From positions 4,159,047-4,223,046 of the forward strand of contig NC_087388.1 of assembly GCF_963675165.1 (NCBI RefSeq): a stretch of 64,000 nt of DNA, in the 5' to 3' direction. Numbering within the stretch: position 1 is the stretch's first letter; the number at the start of each line of letters is the position of its first letter. The notes under the pieces are model-generated. The model ran no database searches and was not told the DNA's origin. It saw only the letters and a program-made list of their open reading frames with translations. The stretch comes from Halichondria panicea. Lineage: Eukaryota > Porifera > Demospongiae > Suberitida > Halichondriidae. Shown piece after piece: positions 11,343 through 33,719 of this stretch. Both the position numbers and the translations under genes were made by a program.

Positions 11343-11832
11343 TCTATCAGAGGAGGTAAGTCAAGACTCAAGGTCAACAGGGTCACTTTTAATGTCCTGG
11401 GTTCTTGACCTTTGCTTGGGGATTATAGCAGCTACCGTTTCTATTGCTCTTGATCGTTTATTTGCCTGGATTGGAAAGCTTGCTATACCTAGATCTATCC
11501 AGTACAGCAAACCAGCGCATCAAAATGTATACCCTAGACAGAAGGGTAACTTTCGATATCTTGTGGTTTCGAAGAATGCAATGAAAGGTCAAAGGTTGCA
11601 ATTAAATCTGGGATCTCTTCTCTCAAGCTGGTTTGTCTGGGGCGCGATAGCTCAACTGATTTATTCTGTGATTTATGAAGAGGATGAAGCTAGTGGTGGT
11701 GTATAAATCCAGGGGCGCGAGGGTAAACAGTTTTACATGTAAAACATAAGCCCACGTGATGTTTTAATTTGTGACCTTTTGACATTTGGCTACCTCCTCT
11801 GCGGTTCATGGGTTAGCCCCAGGGTTAGCCCA

Positions 11833-13185
11833 GTGTCATAAAATTTTAGGCCCCCCATGAGATTGGGCCCCCCCGGGCCTAGAATTTTAACATTTTAGGC
11901 CCCCTCTTAAAATTTTAGGCCCCCCATTAACAGCGCAACAGCGGTAACATTATGTGACAGTGCATTCTCAATACAGTCTTCTATGGTCTTCACAGTCTAT
12001 GCATGCAGTGCCAGTTACTGAATGCAGCTCTCCTCACACACACACATTTCATGCATGTACAGTAGTACCACTGGTCTCACAGCCATCACACTGCACCATG
12101 TCATTCTATGACCTCATGCAGCACAAAGCACATGGGTGCCAACTGTCCCGAATTGGTCAGGACTGTCCAAGATTACCCTTGTCCCGAAAGGAAACTGCTA
12201 TTCACCTCAGATATCCCAGATTTTAAGGTTGCTGCTTCTGAGCTGGGTTACTAAGCTCCAAAAGGCTTATCAAGCCTGAAACTACTGCATGCTATAATCT
12301 TCAAACAATGAACAAAAACAGCTTTACACAAGAAACTTAGTTTATATAGCAAGGGCATATGAGAGAAGCGCCCTTGTACTATGATACAGTCTAATAAGTG
12401 GGCGGGGCTCACTTGCTTGCATTCTTATTACATACATGTACTGTGATTCCACTATAGATACAACAGTTTCTCTCTTCTTCTATATCTATGATTCCACATT
12501 ACTTGAGAGCTGAGCCAGTGATGCTATTGGAGCATCCCCACAACAATTTACATCTTCTATGTAGGAAAACATGGAGGAAGACATGTATTGTTGTCTTTGC
12601 ACTGAAAATTGTGTGCTTTATACTTTATAATTATTGTGAATTCACAAAATTTTGCCTCCTTAGAGCAGACGCTTGGGGATAATGCCGCCATGTTTTGTCT
12701 TGAAATTTGGCTGAGAAAGTAAGCACAAAAAAGTTGCAAATATGGCGATAGCTATGGCACAACATCGATTGTCTTACAGGCAGATCCAACAATGCAGAGC
12801 TGCATCAAAGCATTTAACTCTTATAGGTATAAGCATGAGTAACTTGAAAGGTAAATCTTCCTTCACTTAGAATTCCATGATAGAATAACAGAACAACAAC
12901 AAACAATTTTGCTAATTTGATACAGAGTCTTTGCATGCATGCAGTCTCTTTGATGCTTTTTAACTAATAGAGCTAACCTTACCATAATTCTTTGACTTCG
13001 TTCTATCATAGATAAAGATTTCTGTTCGTTTATCTATGGTTCTATCGTGCAGAAAAGAGGGGGGCCTAATCTCACAGTGGGAGGCCTAGAATTTTAACAG
13101 ATTGGACCCCCTGGGGGGCCAAAAATTTTAAAATTCTAGGCCCGGGGGGGGCCTAAACATGGGGGGGCCCAAAATTTTATGACAC
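11833..13185. mobile_element. 1.35-kb element with ~100-bp inverted ends of aaaatttta/ggcccccc blocks
   Basis: The left end (11833 on: gtgtcataaaattttaggcc, then runs of C alternating with AATTTTA) recurs inverted at the right end (to 13185: aaaattttatgacac). Each end is itself a series of short palindromes (gggcccccccgggcc, cctagaattttaa). The interior has no transposase. It contains one copy of the 'gccaactgtcccg' repeat (12134-12250). It looks like a non-autonomous DNA element. Confidence 0.6.
12134..12250 (+). repeat. Dispersed repeat 'gccaactgtcccg', copy 1
   Basis: Shares gtgccaactgtcccga, cttgtcccgaaaggaaact and attcacctcaga.atccc with the reverse complement of 14930-15045, and its first part with the reverse complement of 55620-55705. 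Confidence 0.55.
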
Positions 13186-14417
13186 CGGTAATCTCCATTA
13201 GGACATGGTGGGTGCGTGGCTGACCCCTGGGAATTACCCGCTATATAGATGCTATAAAGCAAGGCAGTTGAAGTCAGTCAATGAGAGTATATATGAAATC
13301 AAGAGTCAAGATGGTTGCTCAAGATCAGAGTCATTGGAACATGATGGCATTTTTGTTTCAAATAATCTTGATCTTTCATCAACTTGGAGATGCTTGTGCA
13401 CAGGACAGTATTTGTGAGTAGAGTAAAAATTATGATAATTATTGCTGCATAATTAAGTCTTATAATAATATTAACAAGCTTAATGTTATAATTAATGTTG
13501 CAAGCTCCACTGTGCTAATGCCTCTCGGCATGTTTCATAGATGCCAAATTCCCCAGACAAATTTAGGGACAAAAAACATGGGGGCATTAGCCCTCGAGTG
13601 ATTGCATGGCCATCAATGGAGTCAAATTTTAGGAAATTCAATATAATATTATTTTGAGCACATATATATATGACTATGATTTTCAGTGCAAAGATATAAT
13701 AATTATTATTGTGTTTAGACCTTGACAAATTGCAGACAAATTTTGCTTTTTATTTTGCCTATTATTCTATTCTCAAAAAGTCGGCCTATTATTCCAGTTT
13801 AGTGTATATACCCATTTTTCCAGTTTAAAGCATCAATGAAAATTAAGACAATTTATTTGTAGTTGTATTGTAGCACTACCTGAGGTAGCATTACAGAAAG
13901 TGAAGTATAATCCTCTAGTGCTGAGTTTTGCAAAAGAGAAAAAGAATTATGCAAAAGAGAAAATACTCCTCCAAGCCTGCCTATAGCCACTAGTGCTTAA
14001 AGCACAGTAATAGATGTCTAGCTACATTATAAGATGTGAAATTAGGTCTACCATGACTCTGAGGGTACTAATTTATAGTGCCCTATATTATTTTCGTTGC
14101 TAGAAGTCTCCCTATAAAATAATTAGTATTCCAACAATTATGCTAGCATAATTTAATTGCTAAGCCTTAATTGGTTGTTTTGAGGAATGCTGCTCATGCA
14201 GCTTTCAATGTGGCTTTCAATAATAATATGTCATTATTAATTGCACAACAAGTGAGTGCCAATTATTGGTCAGGCGAGCCTGACCACCTACTATACACGC
14301 CTGCATGGAGCTGACTTTAATACTAAGCTCTAATAAAGCTTACTATAGCTAGCCTAGAAACGCTTGGAACTATAAATTAAATGCTAAAACATGCAATAGA
14401 CAGAAACAGCTGTACAC

Positions 14418-14708
14418 CAGTGGCGTAGGCAGAGGAGGGCTGACGGGGCTAGAGCCCCCCCCCCCCCCTTTTTGTGCTCATCAACTCCAACTCAGCTTGA
14501 ATTACCTTGATCTGCCAATCTATTCTGCACTGTACAGCTACTAGAATGATGTCATTCAATGGAAATGTGGGCAGGGCCATGTACTGCGCATGCTTACTGC
14601 TGATGAAAAGTGATGACCTAGGTAAAATTCCAAGCTATTCAGCGCCTGCTTTGGTCCTGCTCAACAGATTTGAGCCCTGCCCTTCCCAAAATCCTGGCTA
14701 CGCCACTG
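14418..14708. mobile_element. MITE with cagtggcgtagg ends and 5-bp target duplication
   Basis: Starts cagtggcgtagg and ends ctacgccactg, flanked on both sides by tacac (14413-14417 and 14709-14713). The interior carries a long C run. It is a non-coding 291-bp element. Confidence 0.7.
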
Positions 14709-14929
14709 TACACAAGTTATAGCTATAGCTCAATCAGTTCCATAAATGGGCGGCCTAGAGGTTGATATCTGTATATACTTTAAAAAAACATGCAGGTGCT
14801 ATAGTTAATACACATGGCTGCAGTAAGTGTATGTTAGTTCAATCCAATGTCATCAACCAAGAAAGTAAGCCGTTTCGCCTCCCAACACTGCCTAACTAAG
14901 CAAAATCTCACTCCTACGCCTCTGAGCTC

Positions 14930-15045
14930 AGGAGCAGCAACCTTGAAAATCCGGGATGTCTGAGGTGAATATCAGTTTTCTTTCGGGACAAGGGACAGGG
15001 TGCTATAAATCTGGGACAGTCCCAGCCAACTCGGGACAGTTGGCA
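14930..15045 (-). repeat. Dispersed repeat 'gccaactgtcccg', copy 2 (inverted)
   Basis: The reverse complement matches 12134-12250 in order and spacing, including the run gtcccgaaa and the block attcacctcagacatccc. Confidence 0.55.
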
Positions 15046-15490
15046 CCTATGATGTGTGAGGTCATTAGTTAGATAAACGAAAGAAAGGGATACGCACTGC
15101 ACCAAAGACTTCCGTTGGATGAGGCTACATTAAATTCTCGTTAACTGGTCACTCTTGGGACAGTGCAGTTTGGCCGAAATAGCGAGGTGGCTGAAAACCA
15201 GGGCAGCCAGAACTGACCATGCAGTATAACGGAATAGCGAGTAGCGCATTTCAGGCAGCAGTAAACATCAATTAAGCTAACAATCTATTCCACACGAAAC
15301 GACCGGTGACCGTTCTTCAGAGAGCCGGATTAGCAAAAGTCTGCTGTAGTTGCGTTTAATGAGCAAAAGGGGTGTGCATGTGCATTTGGATCTAGAAAAA
15401 GATTTATAGCTTACAGCATTAAGTCAAGTTTGTGGCCAGACAGTTCTAGCAGGTAGCATGCGGAGGGTGCTCAAGCATCCCCTGACCATA

Positions 15491-15713
15491 CAGTGGTGGA
15501 TCCATACACATAAGTGAGTGGGAGGCTTAAGCAGCTAGTTTTATAGCAAGTTTACATTCACTTACCACGTACGGTAAGCTTTGTTTGTGCATTTAGTTAC
15601 TAACGCATGCATGCTGACTGTCTCAAGTGATGACCTTTTTTTTAGGTAAATGCGGAATTCTTGTCCCTGCCTTGCCACTGGAACCCCTTATAAGAATCCT
15701 AGATCTGCCACTG
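15491..15713. mobile_element. Short MITE with cagtggtggatcc ends
   Basis: Begins cagtggtggatcc and ends with the imperfect inverse (aatcctagatctgccactg). It is a diverged relative of the element at 52573-52968, which has ends tgcagtggtggatccagg. Non-coding. Confidence 0.5.
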
Positions 15714-16412
15714 ATACGAATCTTTTATGCTCCAAAGGGGATGTCAGTACTCATTATACAAGCCATAAGATATGTTTAAATGCCATCTCTTCAATCACGC
15801 AAGATACAGTTTCGTTCTATCAGTAGTGTCAGGAGTGTAGTGTATGTGTGCATAATTGTCTTGAATTTCTTCTATAGAGGCCTAAAGAGAACAAGAGACT
15901 AAGCAGATGTATTGGGAGCAGTACGCATTCTTGGAGGGTGTGACGTCACACTGCATGCGTTTACCATTATCACGTGAGGCGTTGCCTATCCGTTTATCTC
16001 TAATAATTGTACCATGGATATCTATAGGGTGTTGGACTTGTATACCCATGTATGCATGCAAGGGCAATTCTATTGCCAAGGGAATACATATACAGCTGCA
16101 CAAGGGTAAAATCCAATACACACATGGTATACAGGTTGGCTAGGGATATTCCGTGGGGTGCTCCCTTGAGTATACACAATCGCTCCGTACGTGTAAAGTA
16201 CTACATTTACAAATCAGTATAGCAACACTCTTTGAGTCAACACTCTTTGATCTCTATACCATGCACGTATTATACGTATTGTGTGCCATATATGGGTATG
16301 CATTATTCATTGAGATTTGGTTTCATATAATTATATGGTGTATATCCACACCTCTACACCATAGCACGATGTATATATACTGTTTGAAAGTACAACAGAG
16401 ACCAACAGCACC

Positions 16413-16510
16413 AGTAACTCTGATCGAAGAAAGCTACATATCTCTTTTTAGTGTGAACCTGCATGCGGACCTCACTCTAAAAGAGAAATGTAGCTTTCGT
16501 CGGAGTTACT
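16413..16510. repeat. 98-bp imperfect hairpin (foldback)
   Basis: The arms run from agtaactctgatcgaa.. to ..ttcgtcggagttact and pair over about 45 bases with a few mismatches and a 3-base bulge. Related fragments (ctcttttagtgtgaggttcaca, ctgttggtctctttc) follow at about 16590-16760, so this is a repeat family. No coding content. Confidence 0.55.
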
Positions 16511-17005
16511 AATGTTGCGGGTCTCTACAATTATGGTACTTACCTTTAGTGTATATGTGTATAACACAGTGCCTCTACTGTACCATTTCTCATTTAGTGT
16601 GAGGTCAGCAGGTTCACACTATATAGAGTAGTGTAGTTTTACAGTTTGCTACTGATGCTGTTGGTCTCTTTCAAAGGGTGTGATAATGGTGGTGTAAATA
16701 TATATTACAGTGCCAGAATATGCGGAACACCTATAGGACTCTTTTAGTGTGAGGTTCACACAATGATGTCGCAATCAAACACAAGAATAGGTATAAACAT
16801 CCAGAAAAAAAATAGTGTAGCAGTGCCTTGTGGAGATGTTGTATAAAATCATGGCAGAATGATCCCCTCTACATTCCTTTCTCTCTGAAAGAATGAACAG
16901 ATGGGTACATACAGTCATTGGTATCTTTGATTCATTTCCAGTCATCATGCACACACAATTCACAGCTTGTGCTAAGTAAAACCCGACTGGCACAGTGGTC
17001 TCCTT

Positions 17006-17325
17006 AATGAAAGCACCGCGGGTGCTGATGCCTCGGTGGAGGTGCCAAAGCTACATAACATAAAGCTACTAATAGTTAGCTTTTATACACACATTGATTA
17101 TAATTATCATGATGAACATTTTTAATTTTGCTGCATGCAGAATCCAGAATCACAGGGAAACACAAAGAGTGGGAATGATCAATGATGATTGTTATTAAAA
17201 ACGATCGATGCCAAAAGTTTAAGTCTAAAATTAATGGCGGCTGCAAGTCAGCAGAGCCTTGCAGCTCTCTTCTCACTCTTGCAGCTACCAATAGCTAGCG
17301 TTCTAGTGCAGAGCTAACTACTAAG
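17006..17325 (+). repeat. Dispersed ~300-bp repeat, copy 1
   Basis: Matches the reverse complement of about 26244-26490 in order: aatgaaag.accgcgggtgct, gatgcctcggtgga, tgatcatgat/gatgaaca, cacagggaaac, gatgccaaaagtt, cttgcagctaccaatagcta, gtgcagagctaact. The two copies are 9.2 kb apart in opposite orientation. Confidence 0.6.
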
Positions 17326-17481
17326 TAGAGTTCCATTCCTTTTGCATCAGCACCTATACCTGCTTGTTTTTCTATCTTGCCACTGTACATGCGTACTATC
17401 AATAGATACCAGACCGTACTTTTTCATTCGTTTATATGCCTTGCCTGGGACCGAGGCTAAGATCTATACCGTAAATTTGAT

Positions 17482-17660
17482 GGGTGTTTTAATTTGGTGA
17501 TATGGCAGATTTTATAAAGATTGCCAAATATATAAAACCGTCAAATCACATTGTTGTAGTAGCCACGCCTGAGACGCCAAACTAAAAAAACGCCAACTCG
17601 GTTTAAATGGCTCATTCGCCTAATAAAATACCCGCCAACATTTCTGGTTGTATACACGGT
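17482..17660. repeat. Dispersed AT-rich repeat (MITE-like), copy 1
   Basis: Shares cacgcctgagacgccaaa.., taaatggctcattcgcc and gatgggtgttttaat with the inverted copy at 58742-59045. Both ends contain tttggcgaatgag-like words. No coding potential. Confidence 0.45.
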
Positions 17661-18428
17661 ATGATGATAGGAAGTTTAGTGCTGTTATGACATTGTGCCT
17701 GAGAGGAGGTTATACAGCTAGGTCTCATTAGATATCATTAGGTCGCTAATGAAGGTATCGTACAATTAAGGGTCTGAATTGCATTTTTCGCACATGATAT
17801 CAGTATTTGCTCACGTATGACAGCCATGTGGCTCTATATGTTATAAGTTATTACAAGAAGTAAACAGTCTCCTGCGCATGACCTTCACTACTCGCGCTGC
17901 GCATTCGTTTGTTTGGAACCCTCTTCCTCTTTTCTGCATGGATCCGCCACTGAGTGCATTGAGAGATACCTGCACAGTGCTATAGCATAGTGCATGAACG
18001 GAATGTAACCCAATATTGCTCCCAATTTGTTGCATGTTGCTTCTGTGAGCAGGCTAAGCCTCAGCTGTATAAGTATGGGAGCTGTGACTTGCATAATTAT
18101 ACTTGCATAGAATTATACACTCTGTATCAGGGCCAGAGGAAGCCGACCTTTCAGCATGATATACTAGCTACTTACACTTACGGTCTTCTGACGTCAATGG
18201 TTGCCAATGGATGTAGTTACTAATACAAGTGATACCTTACAGATCGAGGGCTAGAAGCCGGATTTATTATTTGCATTTGCATTGCGACAGTGGAATACAC
18301 TAGCTGTCTGGCTGTTGTATACAGCAGAAAAAAACAGATCAGCTTATGCTTTTAGTGCATGCGCTCACTAAAGCATAATTACAACCGGTTATACTATTAA
18401 CTGTTCTGTGCAATATTGTCCTACACAG

Positions 18429-28481
<10,053 letters not shown>

Positions 28482-29311
28482 TATTGTATGAACAGATAAT
28501 TAGCTCGCCGCAGTATATATTATTATTATTGGTTTTTTATAGACACCCTAGCTATTAGCATATAAAAGTATGTACTTTATTATTATACAGGTTCCTTTAG
28601 TCAATGTACACGATAAAAATTATAGTAGATGTTCTGTGTATATAGTATCAACATCTTGTTCTTTTTCTGTTTGACTAAAATGATAAAGTGATCATGCGTT
28701 GCCGCCTATAGGGCAATCCAGTTAATATAGGCCCTGATAAATTATCCTCTTCTATTCTCATATTAAACTCCATGTATTAGAATGTACATGCATGCATGTA
28801 GACATAAACTTGTACGTAACCATGATGTGTATGATGTTTTGTACCATGATGTGCTCTGACACTAAGGAATATCCATTGAAACTCTCTGGATACTCCAGGG
28901 TACAAATCCCATGTGGCTTCTAGGGTGTACATTTATGTACCCTAGGGTACACAGCCTAAAGCCCTCCCTCCACCCTTAAAGGACCCTCTCTTTTAAAGAA
29001 CACTACCCTGACAACAATTGTGGAAAGCACAAAAATGTGTACACCCACTTGAATCACATTGTGAAGATCTTAAAGCTACCCAACCCCATTGTAAATGTGC
29101 TTTGTCAAGTGCAAGCACACGCACACAAACCGTACACAGTGCATATAATCTTTACAACAATGGGTACGAATCGTCGCCCACCCTCTGGGTTGTTTTTCAT
29201 GACTGACACTTGTAGCTTAGTAATATTTCATGTTTATAGTTGCAAAATAATGAGAGAAAAAACACTTGAAAACGACATGTACACAATTAATATTTATTAG
29301 CACGTTCACAC
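28482..29311. other. Intergenic between gene A and piggyBac pseudogene
   Basis: Contains the gene A 3' UTR and an AT-rich flank. A 16-bp palindrome tgtaccctagggtaca lies near 28935-28952. No convincing piggyBac terminal repeat with TTAA was identified. No gene. Confidence 0.4.
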
Positions 29312-30959
29312 CTAATCTATTTTACTACATCGATGTCCAATAATAGCATGTTCATGGCAGATCCTGATGGTACAGTTGGGGCAAGCCATTGCTGTGTGCT
29401 TTTGCTCCTTGCTAGGTATCCTGTCTTGCACACATATTTGACATCTACCTCTGCTCAGTCCCACTCTGCTGACACTCACATGGATGTCCTGCGAAGGAGG
29501 ATTACCAAGGTTGAGACCAGACACACCTCTAGCACATGTACGTGACATACTCAAAGACTACCAATCACTTCCAAACGAAACCCTTTCAACACTTATAGGC
29601 TTTTCACCTACCCTCACACAATTGTGCTTGTACAGAATATACGCATTATTAACAGTAATATCCGCAAAATGAAACAAGATCCTGAACCAATACCGGCGAC
29701 ACTTTCTATCATATCCATACGTCTTCCTCATACGCCCTGTATTGTCAACCCCTCCCATGTACAAGTTATAGGCAGGGAGACAAGGGGGAACACTCTGTGC
29801 GCATAGAGTACCATCTGGCTGCAATCTGAACACAGCGTCTGGCATTGTCTCAGGAAATACATTAGTAGCAAAACACACCACCTTACGGTCATTGAACACA
29901 AAGTAACAGATGTCATCCACAGTCTTAGATACATATTCACCTTTATGAGGTACCACACCCTTTAGATCTGAGGGGAAACCAGCGGCTGACTTTTTTATTG
30001 TACCCACTACGAATACGTCATGCTTACGTAAGTATACAATCAACGGACCAGATGTATAAAAGTTGTCCATGTAGACCACATTTTTTTTTTCTTTATAAAA
30101 TTTAATGCAGAGCAAAGGTGCTTACCAAATAGCAACTGAAAGCTAATATTAAGGTAGCCCTAACAAAAAACAGCAAAAGGCAAAACAAAAAACAACAAAA
30201 AAACGAAAACAAAAAAAAACAAACAAAAAACAAAAGTAACTAAAAGGTGCAGGCAGTGACAAGGACAGTGACATACAAATTAATTAACAGACACAAAACT
30301 GTAAGTAAGGGCAAGCAGGCAATTAGTTATAAGTAAGTAATTAATTGAAACATCCCGCACATGAGCCTTAAAACTAAGTAAACTACTTGCAGAGACAGCA
30401 CTGCTTGGTAGGGAATTCCAGAGTGGAACCACATTTACAAAGAATGATGATTGATAAGACAGTGTTTTGGCAAAGGGGATAAGTAGAGGTTGGTCATGAT
30501 GGTAATGCCGAGGGTTCGGTTTCGGATTGAGTGTGAACCTTGACGAGTGGAGAATTGATTCCCCCCTGATGATCCTGCGGCACAGAGTTACACATGATTC
30601 ATTGTATGAAAAGGCTCAACTAATTGCTTCACTACCCTCATCAGAAGTCCCTTCTCTGACACCTTTTCCCCGGAAGAACCGGTGAGCCTACCATTATACA
30701 CATCAAACGTACATAGATACCCACAACAAGAACAAGAGCAGCACCACACCTTGAAACCTAGCTTTACAGGCTTTGTGGGCATATGAATTTTACCCCCTTT
30801 TCTACCCTTGTACATTTCATCTACGGAAAGCTCTTGGCTAGGATGATATTTGGCCAAGTAGTTTGTACTGAGGGTTTCCAAAACTGTATGTATCTTGCTT
30901 GTTATCTTTCTGCTATCAACTATGCACGTATTGTCGTCACAATGGAGATAGCGCCGCAA
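29312..30959 (-). pseudogene. piggyBac-type transposase pseudogene, 5' truncated and interrupted
   Basis: Two blocks of one transposase frame lie at 30959-30596 and 30081-29312. The first has SVDEMYKGRKGG, matching the first catalytic Asp region of piggyBac transposases. The second has VYMDNFYTSG (second Asp), YNLYMGGVD (third Asp region) and a Cys/His-rich C-terminus (CQIC, CPNC, CHEHA) typical of the family's zinc-binding tail. Lesions: a 509-bp retrotransposon insertion (30082-30590), an in-frame TAG at 29558-29560, and loss of the N-terminal part (an in-frame stop lies just upstream of 30959). No TTAA-flanked ends were found. It cannot make active transposase. Confidence 0.85.
30082..30590 (-). 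mobile_element. 5'-truncated non-LTR retrotransposon inserted in the piggyBac pseudogene
   Basis: The minus strand from 30590 reads through the last part of a reverse transcriptase: CRRIIRGESILHSSRF, then FFVNVVPLWNSLPSSAV and FKAHVRD, ending at a TAA. The PLWNSLP signature is the usual C-terminal end of CR1/L2/Jockey-type elements. A T-rich 3' UTR (A/C-rich on the plus strand) ends in an A-rich tail at 30082-30092. The insertion is flanked by the 5-bp duplication atgtg (minus strand; 30591-30595 and 30077-30081). The host frame is continuous across the site when the insert and one duplication are discounted. Confidence 0.85.
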
Positions 30960-33719
30960 AACTCAGCTCCACCCTATACACTGCAGTAAAACTGAGGGTT
31001 GAGTGTTTGGTGGGGTTGCAACAACCCAACCAACTGTTCTTGTAGCTATATTAAATTAAGTATAGTGAGACTGGAATACCTGGAAGTCAGTCTATAGGCC
31101 AGGATATTGTCATTTAGTGTTGCCATATAGACTATGTAGACAAGCAGGCAGAGTAGCATTTAATATTGCCAGAGGAAGCAGACCTTTCAGCATGATATAG
31201 CTAACACACCTATACTTGTGTGCGTGCTTAGCTAAATAAACATTCCTCTGATGCACAGTTGCTATCTGCATGCATGACGTCAATGCAATGGTTGTCAATG
31301 GGTGTATAGTTAATTAAGGAAGTGACACAAATTACATATTTCATGTGCCCGTGATAACTTATACAAAGTGGTACCTTGTAGGGCTACAAGGGAAATATAA
31401 TTTTTCGGGTCCCAATTCAATCAGACTACAAGCGCTCATGCAGCCAATCCGGTGGAAGCTACTTTTACGGCACTACATTATTTTTGTAATTTGTATACAT
31501 GAACGATGCATACACCCATGCATGCATGACTTGAGATTCATGGATTGCAAAATAGCTCCTTAATTTATTTCAGACTTGTGCGTTGCGTAGCAAATACTTT
31601 ACTTTAGTAGTTGCATGCATGCATGGGTGCATGACGGGTCTGCATTAGAACGTTATATTGGTACTGTCTAGTGCTATACATATTAAAGTGTGACACCTTC
31701 AAAAAATCAGCCATTATAGCTATATAATTATATGCCTCGGTGCGCATTGCGCAAGCGAGGTATACGTCTATCTGTGTGTCTGCATGTGTAGACTGCTACA
31801 GCTGCTTATAGGATCGAGGAAGTGCAACTAAGAGTTTCTATAGGCTTATATATATATATAGTCATGTTTCTTGTATTTTAATTCGTGGATTTGCAAAATA
31901 ATGCTTTGTTCGAGTTATGCCTAGTTTTGTTTACTTGGAATGTTATTATATTAGTAACTCAATCTATCGGCATTCCCACCTCCAGGTATACTAATCTTAA
32001 TGGATGATGGTTTGATTCCCCCTTCCCCCTACTGCTTCACGATATCCACGTCACACTCCCGACCCTCCACAACCACACACACCCATTAAAGTCCAGGACG
32101 GATTTCTCATCCGCATGAGGGGAGGAGCTGTGTAATGAAGGTACTATTAACTCACCCAAGAATTAGTTAAGATGCTCATGCAGCTGCCAGAACATTCTAT
32201 ATAGAGCAAGATTAATTTTCTGGTTGAATTTTAGAGACTATAACAATGTTGTTGTGTTTTGTAAAACCATGCTTGTTGTAATACAAAACGGTGCACATCG
32301 ACCTTGATTACCGTACCAGCTGTGGAAAAACTTATGCAAAACTCCGGCCCTGTATAATAATTATTATAATGACATGAAAACTCAAATGCTTTTGTTGTTG
32401 AAGCTACAAGGACAAAAATTATATAATCAGTAACAGAGGAGCTATAATTTTATAAGAGCTAACATGCACGGCTGGTCTCTATAAATTATGAGTAATAATC
32501 TGTCTATTAATATCTACAGTCCATGACCATTTGTGTCATTTCCAGTCAAAATCAGTCCTTCTCCAAGGTCTTGCTGCAACGTCAACCTATAGCTATAGTG
32601 CAGACATAATAAATATCATTGGCTTGACCATGGAAGTTGTATAATAATATAGTCAATGTGGTCAATGTGTGTAGTAACCTCGCACCAGGCTGACCAAGTT
32701 TCTCTCGAATGCACACATGCAGTACTTGGTCAACCTTAGGCTAGCGTAATTATTGTTCATTGGCCTGTAGCGTGACGAGGACATAGTCAAGCAATGCCAG
32801 AAAGGAACAAAAGCATTTAAATGAATCGTAAACTGCTTCTGATTGGGTTGCGTACAAGGAAATATACATACATAAATTATCCTATAATTATTCACATTTG
32901 TGTATAGATCATGGGAACAAAACATGTTATTAAAAGCAGAAACGGCTGTGTACATATTAATATGCCAATGTTTATCAGTCTCGCTTGTCATACAATTAAA
33001 TTTAGGAAGCAAGTCAATTCCTTTCATATCATGCATATATAGTGCAAACATTTTTGAGGGGCTTAATTTTCGCTGTTTTCGTGGGTTAATAGCAATCCTA
33101 CACAAAAATTATTATAATCTGCAATGATAAAAGACGTGGCCTTGGAATGTTACGAAATGCTTTTAGAGGCCATTCCACGAAACTTAAAATTTCGCGCTAT
33201 ACAGATATTACTTAGACACAGACACTCCCCAGTTAGTCAAGCTTACAACCTATATAACATACATGCAATTGCATGCGCATGAATGTACAATTGCTCATTG
33301 TGGAAACCATTACTAATAGTTATCACATGAATATACTCGTATATACTTTGTATAGCTGCTGCCATCTCATTCGGAGTAACTGTATAAATATTTGCTTGTT
33401 TAAATCATTAACATGCACTCAACGTACTGTTACTCCAGCAGGCCCTCTTGGTACAAATTGCCCTGCCACTGTTACCACACGTGCTGCAGGTATTAAAGTA
33501 GTGAGCTACAATATATTGTCTCTCACACACTATACCAGGAATTGCATCGGTCTTTGAAATAGTCTCCAACATTGTAAGTCACCCCATTTACGACGCATAC
33601 ATCTCCTTTATGGAAGATTAAATGGAATGCATGGTCATAGATGCAACAGAAGAATTAAGAGTGCTGTAAGTACATGAGCGCTAAATTTAGCAAACCGTAA
33701 TGTAAAGTAATTGTAATAT
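30960..33719. other. 2.8-kb gene-free stretch with repeat fragments
   Basis: No coding gene is supported. 31166-31300 shares agaggaagc.gacctttcagcatgatata and gacgtcaatg..atggttg with 18133-18210. At 31735 a near-palindrome cctcggtgcgcattgcgcaagcgagg recurs from 25516-25545. A foldback copy lies at 33040-33200. The block 33421-33492 looks exon-like on either strand but could not be tied to a gene. Confidence 0.4.
33040..33200 (+). repeat. Foldback repeat, copy 1
   Basis: gaggggcttaattttcgctg, gggttaatagcaatcctacac, aaatgcttttagaggcc and aatttcgcgctatac occur in this order. All recur in reverse complement at 59409-59632, whose two ends (gcgaaattttcgagg) are inverted copies of each other. Confidence 0.55.

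Larger units (their letters stand above)
11343..18428. other. 7-kb gene-poor stretch made mostly of inverted-repeat elements
   Basis: No gene is supported between the sulfotransferase start and the first assigned exon of gene A. Recognisable contents are listed separately: a 1.35-kb element with G/C-run ends, two MITEs, a foldback near 16.4 kb and dispersed repeats near 17.0 and 17.5 kb. The missing 5' (signal peptide) exon of gene A should lie here but was not found. Confidence 0.5.

Noticed and set aside
11233..11706. 157-codon plus-strand frame overlapping the sulfotransferase start
   Set aside because: The first part is antisense to a well-supported gene, and the rest has no recognisable domain. 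A hydrophobic start near 11393 was considered as the missing gene A signal peptide but no matching donor and phase was found.
33421..33492. Exon-like block with acceptor- and donor-like ends
   Set aside because: Both strands can be read, neither connects in phase to the TIL gene or to another gene nearby.
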